Assembly: GCA_030272815.1 (NCBI GenBank)
Contig: JAJSZT010000021.1
Span: forward strand, 1-49,333
Direction of reading: 5' to 3'
Source: Deltaproteobacteria bacterium
GTDB taxonomy: Bacteria; Desulfobacterota; Desulfobacteria; Desulfobacterales; ETH-SRB1
Length of the DNA stretch: 49,333 bases
The translations under genes and the position numbers were made by a program. Position 1 is the first letter of the stretch. The number at the start of each line of letters is the position of its first letter. Shown here piece by piece: positions 24,010-32,328 of the stretch. A model generated the notes under the pieces. It saw only the letters and a program-made list of their open reading frames with translations. It was not told the origin of the DNA and did no database searches.

Positions 24010-24784
24010 TTAGCTTCAGTAAGTTAAGCATCTCATCATGAATTTTTCCGTTACTAGCCAGAATTTCCTTTTTGTCGATCGTAAACAGCTTGTTTGAAAA
24101 ATCCGTTATAACAGCCCCTGCTTCACTTGCAATCAGCACGCCTGCAGATGTATCCCAGGATTTCAGATTTTGTTCCCAGAAGGCATCGAATCGTCCGCAA
24201 GCTACAAAACAAAGATCAAGCGCCGCAGATCCTAACCTTCTAACACCCTGGGATGCTTTTAGGCAATTAGAAAAGCGGATCATTAAGGAGTCAATAATGT
24301 TTTTAAAATCATAAGGGAAACCAGTTACAAGCAGGCTTTCTGAAACCGATTTTGAGCCTGAAACTTTTATTGGTCTGCAATTTAATTCAGCTCCTTTTCC
24401 CTTTACAGCGGTAAAAAGTTCTTCTGTTGCCGGATTAAAGACAATGCCGAGAACTATATTTCCTTGCAAGGCAAAAGCTATGGATATGGAAAACATACTG
24501 AGTTGATGAGCAAAGTTTGTTGTTCCGTCGAGAGGATCAACAATCCACTCGTAATCAGCTTTGCCTTTATTAAAACCGCTTTCTTCGGCTAGTATGGAAT
24601 GATCTGGAAATGCATTTAATATTGTCTCAATTATTACTTTTTCTGATCCAATGTCAGCTTCTGTAACAAGATCAATATCACCTTTTTTGTTAATACTGGA
24701 TAACTTGCCAAGACAGGATCGAAGAATTATTCCGCCTTTATAAGCAGCAGCGATACCGACTCTTTTTACAAGTTCCAGATCCAT
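23999..24784 (-). CDS. suhB: Inositol-1-monophosphatase family protein
   Basis: A 261-residue Mg-dependent phosphatase. Metal-binding motifs are all present: the EES of 'SILAEES', WIVDPLDGTTNFAH (two Asp and the lithium-sensitive loop), and the C-terminal WDTSAGVLIASEAGA. The family dephosphorylates myo-inositol-1-phosphate or related sugars; SuhB also assists rRNA transcription antitermination in Escherichia coli. The ATG at 24784 is preferred over an upstream TTG. It lies 40 bp downstream of hflX on the same strand. Confidence 0.95.
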   Translation of the reverse strand: MDLELVKRVGIAAAYKGGIILRSCLGKLSSINKKGDIDLVTEADIGSEKVIIETILNAFPDHSILAEESGFNKGKADYEWIVDPLDGTTNFAHQLSMFSISIAFALQGNIVLGIVFNPATEELFTAVKGKGAELNCRPIKVSGSKSVSESLLVTGFPYDFKNIIDSLMIRFSNCLKASQGVRRLGSAALDLCFVACGRFDAFWEQNLKSWDTSAGVLIASEAGAVITDFSNKLFTIDKKEILASNGKIHDEMLNLLKLRDL

Positions 24785-24824
24785 AAGCTGAATAAAATAC
24801 AATTATTTTTCTTTAGAAGTCAAC

Positions 24825-26462
24825 CTAATAAAATTTTCTAAGATGCTGTATTGCATTTTCCATTTTTTCAATAAGCGGCATCAAAGTTGATTTGTTAATA
24901 GCCGATATTGGGGTTCCATCAAGGTCAATGCCGAGCCTGTTAATAGTTTCCCTGTCAACGAGATCCTGTTTGTTCAGAACACGAATTAATGGGATATTGT
25001 GCAGATTTAAGTCTGATAGTATTCTTTCGACGGATTTGATCTGATCTTTAAAACGCGGACCGCTTATATCTATTACATGTAGCAGGAGGTCGGCACTTTC
25101 AAGTTCTTCAAGAGTTGAGCGAAAAGCAACCACAAGCTCTTTTGGCAGATCTTTAATGAATCCTACCGTGTCTGTAATTATGACTTCAGTATCCTTGGGA
25201 AATTTAAGACGCCTGCTGGAAGGATCTAAGGTAGCAAAAAGCCGGCTTTCAGCTAGAACATTGCTTTTTGTAAGTGTGTTTAATAGGGTTGATTTTCCGG
25301 AATTGGTGTAGCCTATAATCGAAATAACAGGCAATCCTTTTTTGCTGCGCTTTGCCTTTTGATGCTTACGCTGTTTTTTTATATTTAATAAAGCCCTCTC
25401 AAGCCGTGCTATATTGTCGCGTACACGCCTTCTGTTTATTTCCAGCTTGGTCTCGCCAGGACCACGGCCACCAATACCTCCGGTCAAACGTGACATGGCG
25501 GTATTTTTTGTAATAAGTCTTGGAAGCAGATATTTAAGTTGAGCAAGCTCAACCTGAATTTTTCCTTCTTTTGTTTGAGCTCGTTGAGCAAAAATATCCA
25601 GAATAAGCTGCGTCCTGTCTATGATCTTTAAATCTATATTATCTGTAATGGAGCGAATTTGCGACGGGTTCAATTCCTGATCGAAGATTAAAAGTGTCGC
25701 TCCCTTCTGAAGTGTTTGTATAGTGAGTTCCTGGAGTTTGCCGGGACCAAGGAGAAATCTTGAATCAGCCCTTTTGCGTTGTTGAAGCACGGTGCCGGCT
25801 ACTTCAATACCACTTGAGCCGGCAAGTTCTTTCAGCTCTTCTAAAGAGTCCATTGCTTTACGCCTGGGAGCAGTTGTCACACTTACGAGAAGGGCTCTTT
25901 CTTTGTCTTGATTCGCTTTATATAAGGATCCTGCATGGCTGAGTTCAGATTCAAGAGCCTGTATAAGTTCAACACATCCAATATCAAGCTGATTGAGATT
26001 AAGCGGTCCCAACATCTGATAAGGCTTTCCATCTTTACTGGTCGGAAGAATATGGCTTGCATGAACTTGATATGGAAGACCATCTTTAGTTATTGTAATT
26101 GCAGCCATAACATCCAGTCTTAAAAAGACTAAGTCGTTGAAATCATCGTTTGTTAAAGATTCTTTTTTTAGATGAGTGTGTATACACCTCAGGCCCTTCA
26201 GACGACCAGGAGCAGCCCTGTATTCACTTGTATCAGGTATGACTATTCTATGGTGGCTCCCTACAATTACGAAGGCTATCCTGCCTCGCCGATTGACAAG
26301 AAGACCTATCTGGCGGCGCATTTCATGGGAAAGCCTGCTGATATCAGCCGCAAGTTTGGGTGTGATGAGGAAGTTATCGGGGATACGGCGTCGGTAGAGA
26401 TTTTCAAGGCTTCGGATTTGATTTGCCTTTAAGCCGGATGTATTTCCGAAAAGCCGTTTCAT
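24825..26462 (-). CDS. hflX: Ribosome-associated GTPase HflX
   Basis: A 545-residue GTPase that splits or rescues stalled ribosomes. It carries an N-terminal extension of about 190 residues ahead of the HflX nucleotide-binding-like domain (LVSVTTAPRR near 208, then GSSGIEV...LLGPGKLQEL). The linker has SRLTGGIGGRGPGETKLE, and the G domain has G1 GYTNSGKST near 382-390, G3 DTVGFIKDLP and G4 NKQDL. The long N-terminus is seen in other deltaproteobacterial HflX proteins. It sits between dnaB and suhB on the same strand. Confidence 0.97.
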   Translation of the reverse strand: MKRLFGNTSGLKANQIRSLENLYRRRIPDNFLITPKLAADISRLSHEMRRQIGLLVNRRGRIAFVIVGSHHRIVIPDTSEYRAAPGRLKGLRCIHTHLKKESLTNDDFNDLVFLRLDVMAAITITKDGLPYQVHASHILPTSKDGKPYQMLGPLNLNQLDIGCVELIQALESELSHAGSLYKANQDKERALLVSVTTAPRRKAMDSLEELKELAGSSGIEVAGTVLQQRKRADSRFLLGPGKLQELTIQTLQKGATLLIFDQELNPSQIRSITDNIDLKIIDRTQLILDIFAQRAQTKEGKIQVELAQLKYLLPRLITKNTAMSRLTGGIGGRGPGETKLEINRRRVRDNIARLERALLNIKKQRKHQKAKRSKKGLPVISIIGYTNSGKSTLLNTLTKSNVLAESRLFATLDPSSRRLKFPKDTEVIITDTVGFIKDLPKELVVAFRSTLEELESADLLLHVIDISGPRFKDQIKSVERILSDLNLHNIPLIRVLNKQDLVDRETINRLGIDLDGTPISAINKSTLMPLIEKMENAIQHLRKFY

Positions 26463-26526
26463 ACTATATTAAAATGGTTGTAGCTGTTCAAAGGTTCAGG
26501 GTTCTGGGTTAGTGAATTGTTACTTT

Positions 26527-27891
26527 CTATTTTTCAAATGCAAGATTTTCAAAACGCGTATAGCTATCTAAAAAGGTCAATGTTGCCTCTCCTGTAGGGC
26601 CGTTTCTATTCTTTCTAATCAGAATATCAGCCGTACCTTTTTTGGGATTGTTGTCATCGTTGTTGTATATTTCGTCTCTGTATATAAAAGCTACTACATC
26701 CGCATCCTGTTCAAGGGCTCCAGATTCTCTCAGGTCTGAGAGTCTTGGCTGCTTGTCATTTCGTTGCTCAAGCATTCTGTTAAGCTGAGATAAAGCCATT
26801 ACCGGAACGTCAAGTTCTTTGGCCAAAGCTTTTAGAGATCTTGATATTTCGGAGATTTCAAGATCTCGACGTTCAGCAGACATACGGCCTTTCATAAGCT
26901 GGAGGTAATCAATAATGACAAGGCCTATATCTTTTTCCATTTTTAATCTACGGGCCTTTGCTCGTATTTCCATAGCTGATATATCCGGAGTATCGTCAAT
27001 AAAAATAGAAGTATCAGACAGCACCCCTGCGGCATCTGTCAGTTTGCGCCAGTCTTCCATGCTGAAAAACCCCCCTCTTAAACGAGATGAATCAATTCTC
27101 GCTTCAGAACAGAGCAGACGCATTGACAATTGTTCTTTTGACATTTCAAGGGAAAACATGGCTATAGGTACATTTGCATCAACTGCGGCGTTCCTGGCAA
27201 TATTAAGGGCCAGGGCTGTTTTTCCCATACTCGGGCGTGCGGCAAGAATTATAAGCTCTGATTTCTGCAGACCCGATATAAGATTATCAAGACGGGTAAA
27301 CCCTGTTGGAACGCCGGTTACCAAGGCCTTATTGCCCTGTCTCTCTTCAAGGGTTTCAATATTGCCATCGATTATTTCGCTTATACGATAAAATGATTGT
27401 TTATGCTTATTTTTTGAAATTTCAAAAATTGAACTTTCAGCAAAGTCTATTATTTCGTCAACATTACCCCTGTCCTCAAAGCATTCTTTGGCAATATCAT
27501 TTGCTCTTTCTATAAGGCGTCTTAATGTCGCTTTGTCATGAACAATTTTAGCATAATGTTTTGCATTTACAGCAAGCGGAACGGTATCAACAAGCGTGGC
27601 TAAATATGTTGCCCCTCCAATCTCTTCTAAATTCCCCCTTTCTTTGAGAGCGTTGGTAAGAGTTACAAGGTCAACAGGTTCATTCTTTGAAAAGAGTTCA
27701 ACAATACCGGAAAAGATCTTTTGATGGGCGGATCTATAGAAATCCTCCGGTGAAATAATATCGATAACATCAAGTAATGTATTGTTATCTATAAGGATTC
27801 CGCTGAGTAAAGATTCTTCGGCTTCAATACTTTGAGGGGGAATTTTATAAAGAGATGGGTCTTGTTTGTTTTGAAACTGCCTGTCTGTCAT
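26527..27891 (-). CDS. dnaB: Replicative DNA helicase
   Basis: A 454-residue hexameric helicase that unwinds the fork. The N-terminal domain (PPQSIEAEESLLSG at 18-31) is followed by the RecA-like domain with Walker A ARPSMGKTALALN near residues 214-226, Walker B VIIDYLQLM, the LSQLNR motif, and the arginine-finger region RKNRNGPTGEA near the C-terminus. No intein is present. It follows rplI by 15 bp in the ribosomal-protein cluster, the usual order in many bacteria. Confidence 0.99.
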   Translation of the reverse strand: MTDRQFQNKQDPSLYKIPPQSIEAEESLLSGILIDNNTLLDVIDIISPEDFYRSAHQKIFSGIVELFSKNEPVDLVTLTNALKERGNLEEIGGATYLATLVDTVPLAVNAKHYAKIVHDKATLRRLIERANDIAKECFEDRGNVDEIIDFAESSIFEISKNKHKQSFYRISEIIDGNIETLEERQGNKALVTGVPTGFTRLDNLISGLQKSELIILAARPSMGKTALALNIARNAAVDANVPIAMFSLEMSKEQLSMRLLCSEARIDSSRLRGGFFSMEDWRKLTDAAGVLSDTSIFIDDTPDISAMEIRAKARRLKMEKDIGLVIIDYLQLMKGRMSAERRDLEISEISRSLKALAKELDVPVMALSQLNRMLEQRNDKQPRLSDLRESGALEQDADVVAFIYRDEIYNNDDNNPKKGTADILIRKNRNGPTGEATLTFLDSYTRFENLAFEK

Positions 27892-27906
27892 TTAAATATA
27901 ATAACT

Positions 27907-28350
27907 TTATTCCGGGACTATTTCAACAGTTATTTCAGGCTCAACTGCTTTGTAAACTCGTATAGGAACTTTGAATGTGCCTATTTTTTTTATGGGCTCA
28001 CTAAGCAGAACCATTCTTTTTTCAACTTCTATATTCTGGCTTGAAAGTGCATCAATAATATTCTTCACAGAAATCGAGCCATACAGGCGATCTTTTTCAC
28101 TAACCTTTGCAACTATCTTGCAAACAACTCCTTCAAGTTTATTGGCCATTTCTTCAGCAAGGCTTTTTTCTTTAGCTATCTGAAGTTCAAATTTAACCTT
28201 TTCCTGTTTCAGTATTCTGCGATTTTGAGGTGTATCCGGTACAGCCTTATTCTGAGGCAAAAGATAATTGCGGGCGTAACCTTTGGCAACATTAACTTCA
28301 CTGCCGATTATGCCTAGTGATTCTATAGTTTCTTTCAAAATTACTTTCAT
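27907..28350 (-). CDS. rplI: Ribosomal protein bL9
   Basis: A 147-residue large-subunit protein. The start at 28350 has GGAGGTTATA before it and gives MKVILKETIESLG; a longer frame to 28368 adds six residues and is less likely. The N-terminal domain contains GSEVNVAKGYARNYLLPQNKA, the family signature, and a long connecting helix leads to the C-terminal domain. It is separated from the upstream DUF2232 gene by a 106-bp palindromic element. Confidence 0.98.
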   Translation of the reverse strand: MKVILKETIESLGIIGSEVNVAKGYARNYLLPQNKAVPDTPQNRRILKQEKVKFELQIAKEKSLAEEMANKLEGVVCKIVAKVSEKDRLYGSISVKNIIDALSSQNIEVEKRMVLLSEPIKKIGTFKVPIRVYKAVEPEITVEIVPE

Positions 28351-28377
28351 TATAACCTCCATAAACAACTTTATAGC

Positions 28378-28483
28378 TATAGACTTTCAGATATATAATT
28401 TCACTGTGTTATCAGTCGTCGACGTATAACTAATACGCCTTCCTCCTTCTGGCCTTGTGAAATTAATTATCTGAAAGTCTATA
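28378..28483. repeat. 106-bp palindromic element upstream of rplI
   Basis: The 27-nt arms 28378-28404 and 28457-28483 pair at 25 of 27 positions (core ATAGACTTTCAGATA), with a 52-nt loop. It lies between DUF2232 and rplI in an otherwise compact operon. It may be an inserted MITE, a transcript-processing hairpin or an attenuator; no U-run follows either arm. Confidence 0.7.
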
Positions 28484-28505
28484 TATTTTAGTGTATAATT
28501 TAGTT

Positions 28506-29486
28506 TTAACTTTCTTTTTTTATACCTAATTTCCTGAAATTAATCCACATATCAAAGAAGCCAAGCCCTATAACAGAAAGCAGAACCAACTGTTGCAAAG
28601 CAAGGATGCAGTATAGGAAAATCCTGAATATACGGGGAACGTTTTTTTTTTCAAAATAAAAGGACACAATTGCTATGCCTTGGAAAAAATATATTGTCAT
28701 AAGAATAATCAGACCGTTTAATCCTAAAATTTTAAAAGAATTTTCCGGCAAAATAAGCATCACGCCGCATCCTATAAAAATCCAAACCATGAATTCCGGC
28801 GCTTTCCATAATTTAAGAGAGTCAAAATCAGGAAAAAAAATATTTTTAGCTTTAAGCAAGGGCTTTGCGATTAACAGACTGGTCCATGACACAAATAAGG
28901 TTAAAGATATAAGCATAGCAGGAATAATTCGTATAAGTACATAGTGGATTTTTTCCATTGAATTCGAGATAACGTGTATGCTCTCTTCTGGAACCCCCAT
29001 ACTCTCATACATCACCATAGTCAGCTTGAGATTTCGTGATATATATTCAGATGCCAAGGTGTAAATTCCAGTGTTTGATAAATTGCTGTAAAAGAACAAG
29101 ATAACAATTCCCGTTATTAGAACGGAGGTGCATGCATAGCTAATTGTCTTTTCAATCGACAAACGCATCTCAATTAGTTCACTAAGGACAAAACCCAGCA
29201 GCAGCAATTCAGCAAAGAAAAATATATCTAATGATATACTGCCAGTCATTACAATCATCATTATGATTGATAAGATATAGACTATAATTCCTGTTGTTCT
29301 CCCGAGTTTTGAGCGATAAAAGAGAATTGGCAGAGGGATAAACAAAGAAAAGAAAAACCCTATGATCGGCAGATATGTTGAAGCTGTAAATATAAGACTT
29401 ATTATTGCTATGCCACTTATTATATCCTTTGATATATTCCCTTGAACAGTTTGAGACACTATCTTCTTCTCCTCGGGGACAGACAA
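28506..29486 (-). CDS. DUF2232 (YybS-like) polytopic membrane protein
   Basis: A 326-residue protein with about eight hydrophobic segments, starting with 'IISGIAIISLIFTASTYLPI' and including VYILSIIMMIVM, LITGIVILFFYS, and two C-terminal spans. DUF2232 genes commonly lie between rpsR and rplI in this cluster, and their role is unknown; a small-molecule or vitamin transporter-like function has been suggested for relatives. The start is uncertain: TTG at 29486 with AAAGG, or a GTG nine codons downstream preceded by GAGGAG. Confidence 0.85.
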   Translation of the reverse strand: MSVPEEKKIVSQTVQGNISKDIISGIAIISLIFTASTYLPIIGFFFSLFIPLPILFYRSKLGRTTGIIVYILSIIMMIVMTGSISLDIFFFAELLLLGFVLSELIEMRLSIEKTISYACTSVLITGIVILFFYSNLSNTGIYTLASEYISRNLKLTMVMYESMGVPEESIHVISNSMEKIHYVLIRIIPAMLISLTLFVSWTSLLIAKPLLKAKNIFFPDFDSLKLWKAPEFMVWIFIGCGVMLILPENSFKILGLNGLIILMTIYFFQGIAIVSFYFEKKNVPRIFRIFLYCILALQQLVLLSVIGLGFFDMWINFRKLGIKKES

Positions 29487-29644
29487 GTGAGACCTTTACA
29501 AAACACCCCCTTTTGCCCAATTTCGGCGTCAGTCTCAAATTTTAAGCCTCGAAATACTCAATGTATTCCTGCATTTAAAATTTTCGCCTTCCTTGAACTT
29601 GAACAAAATTGAACATTTTTCAAAGGACTCAATGTTATATAACA

Positions 29645-29923
29645 TTAAATATAGTCAATAGTTCCCACGTAAGGCAGAAGTGCAATTGTTCGGGCTCGCT
29701 TTATGGCATGTGTCAGAGCGCGTTGATGTTTAGCGCATGTTCCAGATATACGTCTTGGGATAATTTTGCCTCGTTCAGTAATAAAATATTTAAGTGTTTT
29801 AGGTTCCTTATAATTTATTGCAAGACTTGTATCTGCGCAGAAACGGCATATTTTTCGGCGATGATATATTCTTTTTTTACCAGGAGTTCTTGAATTTCTT
29901 TTTGAATTTGAAGGAACAGCCAT
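29645..29923 (-). CDS. rpsR: Ribosomal protein bS18
   Basis: A 92-residue small-subunit protein with RRKICRFC near residues 22-29 and GTCAKHQR near residues 61-68, a zinc-binding (C+) form, plus the [12 protein letters not shown] signature. It lies 12 bp after rpsF; bS18 and bS6 bind each other on 16S rRNA. GGAGAAA precedes the ATG. Confidence 0.98.
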   Translation of the reverse strand: MAVPSNSKRNSRTPGKKRIYHRRKICRFCADTSLAINYKEPKTLKYFITERGKIIPRRISGTCAKHQRALTHAIKRARTIALLPYVGTIDYI

Positions 29924-29935
29924 TTTTTCTCCTAT

Positions 29936-30379
29936 TTATTCACTTTCCGTTGTTTTTGTTGTTTCATCCTCAGCCGTTTCAGAATCATTGATATCAGGGG
30001 CGTCCTGTTCGATATCGGATTCATTTTGATCGGGCTCGGTTTCTTTAACTTCAGCTTTGGCCATCTCTTCTTTAATAAGTTCTATATCAGCATATTTGTC
30101 AAGTAAGACTGTCATATACTTCATGACCCGGTCATCAATTCGGAAAAAACGTTCCATTTCATCAACGAGTTTTCCTGTTCCGCAATAGTCTAAACGAACA
30201 TAATACCCACGAGATTTTTTCTTGATTTCATATGCAAGCCTTCTGTCCCCCCATTCATCGAGCATTACCAGAAGGCATTCCTCTTGTTGGATTAAGTCTT
30301 TTACTTTTTCGAAAATAGGACTCTGTTCTTCATCTGAAAGATCAGGATCAATAATTATAAATGTTTCGTACCTTCGCAT
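29936..30379 (-). CDS. rpsF: Ribosomal protein bS6
   Basis: A 147-residue protein that begins MRRYETFIIIDPDLS and contains LDEWGDRRLAYEI and GYYVRLDY of the bS6 fold. From about residue 105 it has a long acidic tail (rich in Glu, Asp and Thr), as in many deltaproteobacterial and E. coli S6, where such tails can be extended by glutamate ligation. It is the first gene of the rpsF-rpsR-DUF2232-rplI-dnaB set; AAGGAGG lies upstream. The gap upstream is filled by nested MITEs. Confidence 0.97.
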   Translation of the reverse strand: MRRYETFIIIDPDLSDEEQSPIFEKVKDLIQQEECLLVMLDEWGDRRLAYEIKKKSRGYYVRLDYCGTGKLVDEMERFFRIDDRVMKYMTVLLDKYADIELIKEEMAKAEVKETEPDQNESDIEQDAPDINDSETAEDETTKTTESE

Positions 30380-30400
30380 TAAACCTCCTTTTGGATATTA

Positions 30401-30761
30401 AGGGCTCACGCAAAAATAACTTAACATTCTTGCATTTCAGCTTCAGGCCATTTTTGCCCGATATTCATTCGCAAAATCTTCAAAATAGCTTACTATTCCT
30501 GTGGTTTTGCTCAATCGTATCGACCAAATCTAACCTAAGGGCTCGGTCAAAAATAACTTGGCATTTTTGCATCCCAACTTCACCATATCTTTAATTGATT
30601 TTCATTCGCAAAAATCCTCGAAATAGCCCGCTATTCCTGCGGTTTTGCTCAATCAGATCAATGAAATCTACGGCAAATTTGGGCGCAAATTCTACCAACT
30701 TATTTTTGACCGAGTCCTAAATCTGAGCGCAAACTCTGCTAATTTATTTTTGCGTGAGCCC
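30401..30761. mobile_element. Older MITE (about 180 bp) interrupted by a younger relative
   Basis: The outer ends are AGGGCTCACGCAAAAATAA (30401-30419) and the matching TTATTTTTGCGTGAGCCC ending at 30761, flanked by TA on both sides. The two outer parts sum to about 179 bp once the inner 182 bp are removed. Both halves resemble the inner element, so this is a diverged member of the same family. Confidence 0.75.
30538..30718. mobile_element. Younger MITE inserted in the older one
   Basis: A 181-bp element beginning AGGGCTCGGTCAAAAATAA and ending CCGAGTCCT, with a weak internal hairpin around 30609-30650. It is nearly identical to 31719-31899. It appears to have inserted at a TA in the outer copy (TA at 30536-30537 and again at 30718-30719). 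It has no open reading frame. Confidence 0.8.
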
Positions 30762-30969
30762 TAAGCCCTGAAATAATAATAATTCAGAGCAAGGAATGAA
30801 TTTAAAAAAATAAATGAAAGAATTAAAAATTTGTTTTAATAACAAGGCAGCTCATAGCTGTCAAGATTTTCCTTCTGAAAACTCAAAATGTTGTCTTGCA
30901 TTTCCTTTTATGTGAAATTATAAGATGTTAACCGGCACCACAAATGCTCACACTCACATAAAATTAATG

Positions 30970-31142
30970 TAACTACTCAGGTGTTTAGACTGAAGGCTAT
31001 AGGCTGAAGGAAACAAATGATTCCTGAGCGTTATTCTCTATGTTTAGGACAAAATTTCCGGCCGCTTTAAGAAAATATTGGCTTCTGGGAGTCTTTTCCC
31101 TAAAAGTCTTCAGTCTTCAGCCTAACCAACCTTAGTAGTTAC
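30970..31142. mobile_element. Second-family MITE with GTAACTACT ends
   Basis: GTAACTACTCAGGT (30970-30983) and ACCTTAGTAGTTAC (31129-31142) are inverted, and further inverted words GGCTGAAG and CTTCAGCC lie inside. The flanking AAT on each side may be a target duplication. The same terminal word recurs near 13380-13395, 34270-34280 and 35613-35624. Confidence 0.6.
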
Positions 31143-31183
31143 AATAATACAATTGATTAAGCATTGTTTATGAGAAATTCGGG

Positions 31184-31702
31184 TTAGAATTGAAGGCGCA
31201 ATATTGCACCAACAGTTATAGTATCTCCGTCTATATCGTCTTCGATTTCATCAAAGTCCCATTTCTCGAAACGATAGTTGGCATTGATATCAAGAAAAAT
31301 CAATGGAAGGATTTCAAAATCAATACCGGCACGTAAGACATAAAGGGGTTCATCGGCAAATTCTCCGTCCGAATAGTTAATACCGATGCCAGCGCCAGCA
31401 TATAGTCCTTTGCCTATTAAGATATAAGCCTGTGGCGAAAGAACAGATTTATCGGATCCTGCGTAGCCCTCCTCCAAATATTCAGCGTCTACTTCAATCT
31501 TTAAGTATTCGGTGAGGAGATATTGGTATGAAGCGATAATTGCCAGTCCGTCTTCATCAATATTATCCTCATCGATATCATCGACGGTTACCCAGTAGTG
31601 TGCACCAACGCCAATTCTATGAGAGCTGTTTGCCCATGAAACTTGTTCTAAGGTAAAAAATAGTCCACAAAAAAGTACAATTATAACCAATGTTTTTTTC
31701 AT
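31184..31702 (-). CDS. Outer-membrane beta-barrel protein
   Basis: A 172-residue protein with a signal peptide, MKKTLVIIVLFCGLFFTLEQ, cleaved after SWA. The mature part is a series of alternating strands (YQYLLTEYLKIEVDAEY, GLYAGAGIGINYSDGEF, PLIFLDINANYRFEKWDF) ending ILRLQF with a terminal Phe, as expected for a small outer-membrane barrel assembled by Bam. The acidic DIDEDNIDEDG loop may bind cations. The start at 31702 has GGAGGA before it; the frame extends upstream only into a MITE. MITEs flank the gene on both sides. Confidence 0.85.
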   Translation of the reverse strand: MKKTLVIIVLFCGLFFTLEQVSWANSSHRIGVGAHYWVTVDDIDEDNIDEDGLAIIASYQYLLTEYLKIEVDAEYLEEGYAGSDKSVLSPQAYILIGKGLYAGAGIGINYSDGEFADEPLYVLRAGIDFEILPLIFLDINANYRFEKWDFDEIEDDIDGDTITVGAILRLQF

Positions 31703-31718
31703 CAAATCCTCCATAGTC

Positions 31719-31899
31719 AGGGCTCGGTAAAAAATAACTTGGCATTTTTGCATCCCAACTTCACCATATCTTTAATTGATTTTCATTCGCAAAAGTCCTC
31801 GAAATAGCCCGCTATTCCTGCGGTTTTGCTCAATCAGATCGATGAAATCTACGGCAAATTTGGGCGCAAATTCTACCAAGTTATTTTTTACCGAGCCCT
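31719..31899. mobile_element. MITE copy immediately upstream of the barrel gene
   Basis: It is 181 bp, the same length as the copy at 30538-30718 and nearly identical to it. One end lies within 20 bp of the barrel gene's start codon, so it must lie in or contain that gene's promoter region. No TA duplication is visible at this copy. Confidence 0.8.
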
Positions 31900-32129
31900 T
31901 ATTGTTTGAGTTGCATAAATTTACTACATAAACATTACATTAAAACTTTGGCAACCATGATCCTGTGGGCATTTGGTATTAAAGGCTTTGCCTGTGAAGC
32001 AACTCAGATGTTACAACCTTATCTTGAGTCGTGCCACCAATTCAAGAATAAGGAGTAACAAATGAGTCGATTTAAGAAGTTATCGCATGTAATATGGCAT
32101 TGTCAATTTCAGATACTTTCAAATAAGAA

Positions 32130-32152
32130 AGGCCCAACATATAGCTGGGCCT
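32130..32152 (-). terminator. Intrinsic terminator after tRNA-Asn
   Basis: AGGCCCA and TGGGCCT form a 7-bp stem with a 9-nt loop; the minus-strand transcript continues into TTTCTTATTT. It is 9 bp beyond the tRNA 3' end. The plus strand also ends in TATATTTTTT, so it may work both ways. Confidence 0.75.
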
Positions 32153-32160
32153 ATATTTTT

Positions 32161-32236
32161 TGGCTCCCCAGCACGGACTCGAACCGCGGACTTAGTGGTT
32201 AACAGCCACTCGCTCTGCCAACTGAGCTACTGGGGA
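32161..32236 (-). tRNA. tRNA-Asn (anticodon GTT)
   Basis: A 76-nt cloverleaf on the minus strand. The acceptor stem is TCCCCAG/CTGGGGA, the D arm contains AGCTCAGTTGGCAGAGC, the anticodon stem AGTGG/CCACT encloses CTGTTAA (anticodon GTT), and the T arm has GGTTCGAGTCC. The discriminator G and an encoded CCA end at 32161. The 31900-32129 stretch between it and the MITE shows nothing else. Confidence 0.97.
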
Positions 32237-32328
32237 TAATTTTAATATAAAACATATTTATCTACTAAAAATTTGATTGAAGTCAAGTAAAATATTTGTC
32301 TTTCTTTAGGAAATTGCAAAATCTCCTT

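Noticed and set aside
30361-30594. Plus-strand frame starting in rpsF upstream DNA
   Set aside because: It runs through nested MITE sequence and has no protein features.
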